Below the pieces are notes generated by a model. It was not told where the DNA came from. It saw nothing but the letters and a program-made list of their open reading frames with translations, and searched no databases. DNA of 64,000 nt. It comes from Paracentrotus lividus (Eukaryota > Echinodermata > Echinoidea > Camarodonta > Echinidae). The stretch covers positions 12,798,272 to 12,862,271 of the forward strand of contig CALNVZ010003430.1 of assembly GCA_940671915.1 (NCBI GenBank), written 5' to 3'. The first letter of the stretch is position 1; the number at the start of each line of letters is the position of its first letter. Both the position numbers and the translations under genes were made by a program. Of this stretch, positions 57,200-64,000 are shown piece after piece.

Positions 57200-57490
57200 G
57201 GCTAATATGCATATTAGCTCATTATGCTAATTAAGACATTTAAGACAAAAACACTACTTAAAAGATAAAATTAATATCATAAATGAATCTCTCGTCGTAA
57301 AAAAAAAAAGTCGTTTCATCCATATTTTCGGGGTTTTTGAATTACGATTAGCCACATATCCAATACACAAAATATGCTAATTAGGTCATTATTCTAATTA
57401 TGCAAATAAAAAAAGTTGCCAAGCTGGCAACCAAGCTGAACTTTCTAGAATACCCATATAGAACACGAATCAACCAAACAACCTTGTACT
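57200..57490. mobile_element. Foldback element E, right arm, piece 3
   Basis: Inverted copy of the outer part of the left arm (about 35300-35600). It includes 'gttgccaagctggcaaccaag' and ends 'aaccttgtacttaaagcctt', mirroring 'ctttaagtacaaggtt' near 35310. Confidence 0.8.
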
Positions 57491-57589
57491 TAAAGCCTTT
57501 TCCGGGTCTTGTACATGGCCTATGAGACCATCTACTGGACTACCATAAAGTTCTCTAGAAGGGTCTAAAAGGCTCAGTACCCTTACAAA

Positions 57590-57985
57590 AAATATCCTGT
57601 GGTACCACACACCGGTACCATACAAAATACCACAGGATTTTCCTATGGTATTTTGGCACAAATACCACAAAAATACCATACAGCAGTACCACATAATACA
57701 GCCAAAACATCATAGGGTTTCCTATGGTATTTTGGCACAAATACCGCAGGATTTCCTATGGTATTTTGGCACAAATACCATACAGCAGTACCATACAGCA
57801 GTACCAAACAGCAAAAATACTTCATAGCATTACCCCCAAAATAGTACCACACAGCAATACCGCTCAAAGTTACCAGGATTACCACATACCGTTACGACCG
57901 GAACACCACTCGCCGTTAACACAGGGATACCAAACGCCGTTACCACAGGACTGCCACAGACACCCAAGAATACCATTATCTGGTA
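57590..57985. repeat. Minisatellite with 'cctatggtattttggcacaaatacc'-type units
   Basis: The word 'ctatggtattttggcacaa' occurs three times (about 57642, 57722, 57757), mixed with 'ataccatacagcagtacca' units. Both contain short inverted words (ggtat / atacc). Further right (57850-57985) a looser 'gttaccacagga' motif repeats. Confidence 0.75.
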
Positions 57986-58084
57986 TATATACCACTATCT
58001 AGCAAAAATATTTTGGGTCACAGTTAGTTATTTTCTATATTTCTTGATAATAATGCAAATGTCAAAAATATAGCTCTTGGTGTT

Positions 58085-58480
58085 ACTTTGTGTTTTGCAG
58101 GTGTCACATGCGCCGTGTTTGCCAAACGTTCGCCACCTTTCTGGCCAAATTTGTGCACACGGCGGCAAACGGTGAGGCACACGGTGAAGCGGTTGGAGCC
58201 CGTCCAACACGTTCATAGGAGCTCGCTGGGCACCCGTTCCCTAGAAGATTTTTAAGAACGGCCGGGTTCTTTCTGGGTGATGACCGGGTATTTCAGAACG
58301 GTCTTAAACCGGACCAGTCGTTGAAGGGGCGGTAAGAGGACTGAATGAGGACGCCGCATTCGTTTATGCCCGTTGGCAGGACGGAGATGGACCGTGGTGA
58401 GGTCGGGCAACATGAATCGATCACCCCCTTTCCTTTTCCGCATCAAGTACGCCCCCTTGTGGCTAAACTTGCCAACTCCT
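58085..58480. repeat. CpG-rich block with 'aacggtga/ccggg' words
   Basis: A GC-rich island in AT-rich surroundings, with recurring 'cggcaaacggtgaggcacacg', 'gaacggccggg' and 'gaccgggtatt' words. It resembles 60005-60545 in style. The minus-strand open frames are by-products. Confidence 0.5.
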
Positions 58481-60004
58481 AGTACATGTTTATAGGGGGC
58501 CATATTTTGTCGCATTTGTTAAACCTCTGTTTCTGTTTTCATATCAATTCATTTCAAATTTTATTATTTGCACTTTATAATAGATTTTATACAATATCGA
58601 ATTGGTCGAACTTATTTAATTGTTCTTACTAAGAGTTCTGAAAAGGTGGGAAAACTTCAAATGTTTTTTTTCCCTCACAAAGTTTCTTCATTTTGAAATA
58701 ATATTATTTTGTACGTCTTGATTATAATTATTGATAGGGGGTCTGCGTTTTGGTATTTGGGCGTCAGATATCCCATCATTATTCAAACAAGAACCATGGG
58801 GTAGGAGTAGTTCCACATGGGCCACTCTATCCATTCATATACATGTATATTATTATTTATTTATTCTGGGGGAGGGGCGGGCAATAAGGGGCGGCAAAGG
58901 CCCCTAATTCTCAATTTTAGGCACTATTTTTACCTAAATTTTCGGTCGGGAAATGCCTGGTTAAGTCTCATTTTGTATTTTCAATTCTTTTTATGCTTCC
59001 TTGAAAAATGGTTCAATTTTGGTATGTCAATCCATAAATGTATACCCTATTGAAATTAAATTAATTACATGACTTATATACAATCTGTGGCAAACAAAAT
59101 TCGTATATTTTCGGCAATCTTATAAGCGGTTTCTCAGATATAAAATACAATGTCATTTGCATGTATTTTTATTAATAAAAATATTATATTAAGATATTTT
59201 CTTGTACAGTTCTGATTAATTTATTAAATTACAGCAAAATCACTTAAAGGGGTCGTGTGTAAAACAATAAAAAATAAAAATAAACAAAATGACTAATCTA
59301 TGGATCATACAAAAATATCAAAAAAGCAGAATCATGAATGCTGTAGACATTTTTCTTGGTGCGATGCTATATAGAGGGTTATAATTTGGCTAAAAGAATA
59401 TTGCAATAAAATTATTATGACAAAATATTAGACAATTCATAACATAATGATTAGAAAATAATAATAAAGTACTTTCATTATGATAACAATATTTCATTTG
59501 ATATAACAAGATTTAAATATTTCAAAAGCATGGGGAAATTTTCGCGGAGAAATTAAAATAATATTCGATAAGACTAATACAATTTTTTTTTAATGAAACG
59601 CGGGTATAAAGTATACATGTAATTTGGGCAAGGGTTTAGACCAAACTATACTGGAGCTTATTAGGAAAGTAGTCTAATGTTAATTTGCAAAGCTGATATA
59701 ATGAAACTTTTAGAAACTAATGTCAAACAAAACAAAACAAACACGAAAAAAGAATTGACAATACTTTAGATTAAATGTCCATAAAAGGACCAAATTTTGA
59801 ATTCTTCTCCCCGACCATGACAATAAAAGTATTTCAGTTTATAACATATCTTTTGAAAGCTGCAATATCATTCCTCTCTAAGCTTGTGAAGAGAGCGATG
59901 AGATTGGGAGCTTCGAAAACAAAGGGCGGATTGAAGACACCATATACGTGATTTGAAGACACCATAAGGCATAAGGTCAAATATGACTGATTGCCATTAA
60001 ACCT
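58481..60004. other. AT-rich spacer, nothing recognised
   Basis: No repeat with clear borders, no splice-bounded frame and no RNA gene that I can see. It may be the interior of an element whose ends are the two CpG-rich blocks. Confidence 0.5.
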
Positions 60005-60545
60005 AACGAAAGAAGAAGAAGAAGAAGATCCACCAGTCCAGTCCAACTGGACTGACCGCTTTGTGGACGGGTGTGGAGCGTTTGTTCCGTCCTCACACCA
60101 TCCGCATACCGTCATCACAACGCCATTATACCGCCCTTACACCGGGTCTCCATCGACCGGTGCCTGCGATTCGCGCCCGGCGAAAATTTTGAGCATGCCC
60201 AGGCCTGCTCAAAACATTCGCCGGGCATGAACCGAAGACAAAATCACGTGAACGTTTTTGACGGGTCATCACCGACCCGCCGTGTACCATCACCGTGTAT
60301 CCACCGTGTCCCGCCGTTCGCATCAACCTGTTTTGCACCGTCGCGAACGGTGGAAAACGGTGAGTCACCCGGCGAAGAAAATAATTTTCTTTTTCTTGTC
60401 AGAGAGCGGTAAGGCCGGTGGGCAAGCGGTAATCGCACGGACAAAATGAAAGCATGGACTACATATGAGGACGGTCAGCCCGGTACCAGGCTGGCTAGGA
60501 CCTGGTATAGACCCGGTATAGAACGATACAAACTCGTTGAAAATG
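60005..60545. repeat. CpG-rich block with 'accgtgt/cggtga' words
   Basis: Dense 'caccgtgtatccaccgtgtcc', 'cgaacggtggaaaacggtgag' and 'ggtatagacccggtatag' words. It is the probable counterpart of 58085-58480. Several overlapping short frames on both strands read the same repeats and are not accepted as genes. Confidence 0.5.
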
Positions 60546-60633
60546 ATTTTAAGAAATGCTACACACAAAAAATAACTAGTTTCCATGAGTAAAACCCGTT
60601 TGCTACTCTTGGAGGCGAGTGCTTTTATTCGTA

Positions 60634-61620
60634 GGGGAGAGCGGGGTTATATGGAACATTTTTCACAAAAATGGCCGTAAAACAAAAGCGGATTTATTTC
60701 AAGAAACAATAAACGATCAAGTTGAGTGTACATCTGTATGCTACAAATGTACCCCATAAAATTCTTAAACTTAGTGATGGTTCCGGAAAAAAAAAATCCA
60801 TTTTCAACAAGTCCATGTCAAGTGTTCCAACTAACCCCAGACACGGGGTTAGTTGGAACAAGGTATGGGGTAAGTTGAAACATTGTGCATTATATCATAT
60901 AAAATTATATTTAAAATACCTGCATCATTATTGCATGGGTTCAGCTAACTTGCTTTATTGGTTCCAATTAAAATATTAAAGATTGGTGTTCATTTTTTTT
61001 TTAAACTTCATGTTTTATTACACTTGATAGCACCCACTCTGATACAGATATTCTGAAGTTCTGTGAAGTAGCATTCTGCAATATATTTTGTTTAAACCAA
61101 AATAAAATTGTCCAATGTGCACTAATATACATTTATAGGAATATTTCGGAACACTTCATTGAATTATATGATTTTTATTTTTTTATTCAGCTGAAACCTA
61201 TTTACTTAGTACATGTTCCAACTAACCCCGTTCAAAATGTTCCAACTAACCCCAGAGGCCCATTTGACATTTGTAAGCTTACAGCACAAAAGAGGGATAA
61301 CAACATGCCATATATTTAACCTTGTTTTGTAGCTTGGTATAACTGTTTGTTATAATCAAAAACTGGCCAACTTAATTTATGATCTTCTCTGAGATAATAA
61401 AACAGTTGTAAAAATGACAAAATTTACTCAGAAGGTGAAAAAACAAACATTGCTTTCTAACTTCACGACGCTTGAAGCATGTGTGCTGTCTAAAATGTGG
61501 TGGATGGCAGTTGCTAATAGCAACAACCTGAGGGTCGATTTGCATAAATATATTTATAGACGTTCAAGAAAATTACAATGTTTTAACTAACCCCGTGTTC
61601 CAACTAACCCCACTCTCCCC
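60634..61620. mobile_element. MITE with GGGGAGAGCGGGGTTA tips
   Basis: The left tip GGGGAGAGCGGGGTTATATG and the right end (reverse complement GGGGAGAGTGGGGTTAGTTG) have TA outside (60632-60633, 61621-61622). The empty site 'ttattcgtatatcacg' occurs at 54272. The body repeats 'ggggttagttggaaca' in both orientations near 60827-60880, 61212-61250 and 61590. It is 987 bp with no transposase. Confidence 0.92.
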
Positions 61621-62830
61621 TATATCACGTATTTTTACTTCAGAATCTGTGTTTCTGCTAAAAGTACACACCCGCTCTTCCAGAACATGTAAAGTTACTA
61701 AGGGATACTCAAGAAAAACAAAATTATTGAGTATATATACTCAATAATTTTTTTTCTTGAGTATCCCTTAGTAACTTTACATGCTCAATTACGTAAAACA
61801 ATTGTGCAAGTGAGTTTCTCTTCAACTTGGTACGGCTTAGTGGATGATCGGGTGAAAACACTAACAAACGAGTAAAGTGAGAATTGCTGAGAAATTCTAT
61901 ATACCCTGTAATTCACTAGATGAGTAAACTACGACACGTCTTCGTACGTCTCAAGTCTCGTGAAAGTCTTTGAGAGTAATTTTACTGGCTATGCGGTACT
62001 TTTACATGTTGCGCCCGGTACGCCTACTCGGATCACGAGTACGGACATCGAGACTGCACACGAGGTATGTTCTACGCGTACGTACGTACATGTATAGCGG
62101 AACCATAGAGTTACACTCTGTGAGCGGAACGGAGAGCGGAGAGCCTGCGTGCTCTTATTGTCTTTGGGTGAGTCATTCCTTTTTGTTTGTTTTTTTGCCT
62201 GTTTTTATAATGATATTTGGAATGTTCCGATGATATACATCGTCTGATAACACTAACAGCTAGATTAACATGCATGGATTTCCCATTACTTTGTCAGTCA
62301 TGTTACACTGTACACAGTTTGAGTAATTTGATGCATTGATGTGAGTAATGCAATGTATTGGTTTGTGTGAATTGATGCACTGAAGTGAGTAATGCAGTGT
62401 ATTGGTTTGAGTGAATTGATTGACTGATGTGTATATCATCGGAACATTCCAAATATTATAAAAACAGGCAAACAAACAAAAAGGAATAGGACTCACCTAG
62501 TGAGTAACGCTTTACATACTCAGAGAGTGCACAAACTCATCACAAGCAAGTTGATGAGTTTGTGCAACCTTTACTTACTGACTCTCTGAGTATGTAAAGC
62601 GTTACTCACTAGATTAGTTTGTGCAATGTACTCAAAACAATTAGTTATGTTACTCAATAAAATGAGTTAATTAAATAAACTCATTTTGGTGTGTTACTAT
62701 ATTGTCAAATTAAAAATACTCGATTAGGTGCGTTTTCAAAGTAGCTTCATTGAGTGAAAGCACTCATGGATGTGTGTCACTATATAGTCAAAAATACTTG
62801 GATATTTGAGTGTGATCACTCATATATATA

Positions 62831-63866
62831 TGGTCATGTGTCACAAGTTGGGATATAGTAAAAGGGTGGAGGCGTTACATTTTGGAGGGAAAATTATCAC
62901 ATTTTTTCACATAGCATGAATATGATGTACAGTCATAAGCTGTGAAATAATTCATATTGTAGAAAATTTATCAGGCTACCTGTCTGTGAAGTTTCAGCTT
63001 CGTTATGCTCATATTTTTAATACAAAGATACTTTTAGTGGAGTAGGGTAAGGGGTGGAGGATCCTACGGTGGAGACACGTGTTAAAGCATAGGGAATTCC
63101 CATTTTTGTTACTTTCTTATTGTTTGCTGCATTATATCTTTGCAGCCAATTGGTCTTATGGGTTGAGTAATATATCATTCTCTTGGGAATTTATCTGGTT
63201 CTAGATAAATGTGAAGAAGATTTTTCAAAAGTTATTTAATCAATTAATTAATCAATTAAAACATACTTAATGCACACATCCTCATAGACAATGCATTGCA
63301 GGCATCAAAAACTTATCATATGCAATTTTATAACAATACTTGTTATTTTTTCGCCATTTTCTTTGCATGCATGTAAATACACAATTAAGTGGAAACATAT
63401 TACTTGCAATAAAGTTTGTTTGAGTTGTAATCCAAGTGTAAAAGACAGGATTTCTGCCCTTTTTGCACTATTTTTTCATCTTTTTTGACACCCTGTAGCG
63501 CAGTTAGAAAAAATATGTTTGTATTACAAGTTTATATATTTTCGAAGCATAGCGTCTTATTAACACAATCCAAGATGATTCATTTCATTTGGTGAAAAGA
63601 TTAAGAATTTATTCGCCGGTAAAATTGTGAAGTTTTTCAAACCATTTTTTTCTGTAACACTCTGTATATCTTTTATGACACACCTTATACAGGCACAAAA
63701 ATATGTTAATCATCTTCTTTTCGATATCTGCTTTCAATATATATATACTTTTATACATGTCTGACTTACTACTAAGAAACTAGAGATGTTTGATTGTGAC
63801 AATGTACATTTCTACAATTTTTTGGACATGTAACGCATTTTCCACCCAACTCATGACATGTGGCCA
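62831..63866. mobile_element. MITE with TGG(T/C)CA...GTTGGG tips
   Basis: TGGTCATGTGTCACAAGTTG and the reverse complement of the right end TGGCCACATGTCATGAGTTG match at most positions. Similarity continues inward ('gggtgga...gcgttacat' on both sides). TA lies outside, within the family A word 'cactcatatatgcaag'. The interior of about 1 kb is AT-rich and lacks any recognised protein. Confidence 0.8.
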
Positions 63867-64000
63867 TATGCAAGTTCTCATTTTTTGTGTGTATGTGGTC
63901 GGTGCCGTTCTATTAGTCCGGCAGTCAGCCCATTGACTTTTGGCCTAAGTGTGCATTGGAATGTTATAGTTTTTTTTTAAACTGATTTTGGCTGGTGAGA

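Larger units (their letters stand above)
60562..63891 (-). mobile_element. Family A copy carrying two MITEs
   Basis: The left tip CACACAAAAAATAACTAG follows TA (60560-60561). The right end TTTTTTGTGTG is at 63891, followed by TA (63892-63893). Removing the two MITEs and one TA for each leaves about 1.30 kb, the length of the complete copy at 51097-52406. The order of hairpin, tandem units and inverted pairs is the same, read in reverse. Confidence 0.92.

Noticed and set aside
60126..60368. Overlapping frames in the CpG-rich block
   Set aside because: Several frames on both strands are open at once because of GC-rich short repeats; none has a recognisable domain.
61970..62233. Recurring frame beginning MRVILLAMRYFYMLRPVRLL at many family A copies
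   Set aside because: It occurs only because the non-autonomous repeat is present many times. The frame is broken in different places in each copy, and there is no initiation context or motif.

Overview
The window looks like non-genic, transposon-packed DNA from a marine deuterostome, most likely an echinoderm and plausibly a sea urchin. The basis is AT-rich sequence with GT-AG exons inside very long introns, Ty3/gypsy and CR1-like fragments, tRNA-derived SINEs, the 'GCTCGCGCTTCGCGCTCGC' type motif, and a foldback element built like the sea-urchin TU elements. Species is inference. There is no bacterial gene, operon, rRNA, CRISPR array or intact transposase.

1-20 kb. Two plus-strand exons with good splice sites (877-1026 and 18863-19423) are both in phase 0. 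They could be consecutive exons of one host gene with a 17.8 kb intron; the last exon may encode an NTF2-like fold. The intron holds at least five short terminal-inverted-repeat (TIR) elements with TA target duplications (1172-2168, 2581-3338, 3729-4239, 6243-7020, 16487-16863). It also holds a broken LINE (5859-7437), a broken gypsy pol with polypurine tract and probable 3' LTR (7472-9253), and a 5.1 kb element with GC-rich subterminal arrays (9290-14394).

20-35 kb. A reiterated-motif MITE (20503-21358, 'family F') and a satellite that reverses orientation (21480-22981) precede a nested block. This block is dominated by a ~1.3 kb TA-targeting family ('family A', tips CACACAAAAAAT). Family A sequence here is split by a TTA-flanked element ('family D', 24539-27490) and by a 3.7 kb foldback element (28018-31683). 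A 493-N gap lies at 32120-32612, followed by a direct repeat of about 2.2 kb.

35-57.5 kb. A 1.1 kb-arm foldback element ('E') has its right arm cut into three pieces by a ~4.9 kb insertion flanked by CCATG and by a family A copy. That family A copy contains another family A copy, a 'family B' element (with a SINE and a third family A copy inside) and a family F MITE. A 25-N gap at 49409-49433 separates a noisy and a clean version of the same locus (about 41035-49408 versus 49434-56350), so this is probably a false assembly duplication.

57.5-64 kb. A minisatellite and two GC-rich blocks are followed by a family A copy (60562-63891) carrying two further MITEs at TA sites.

The parts do not form a pathway. 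The value of the window lies in the insertion chronology, the shared habit of several families of repeating their tip motif internally, and the assembly problem. No clearly novel protein system was found. All similarity judgements were made by eye and no searches were run.
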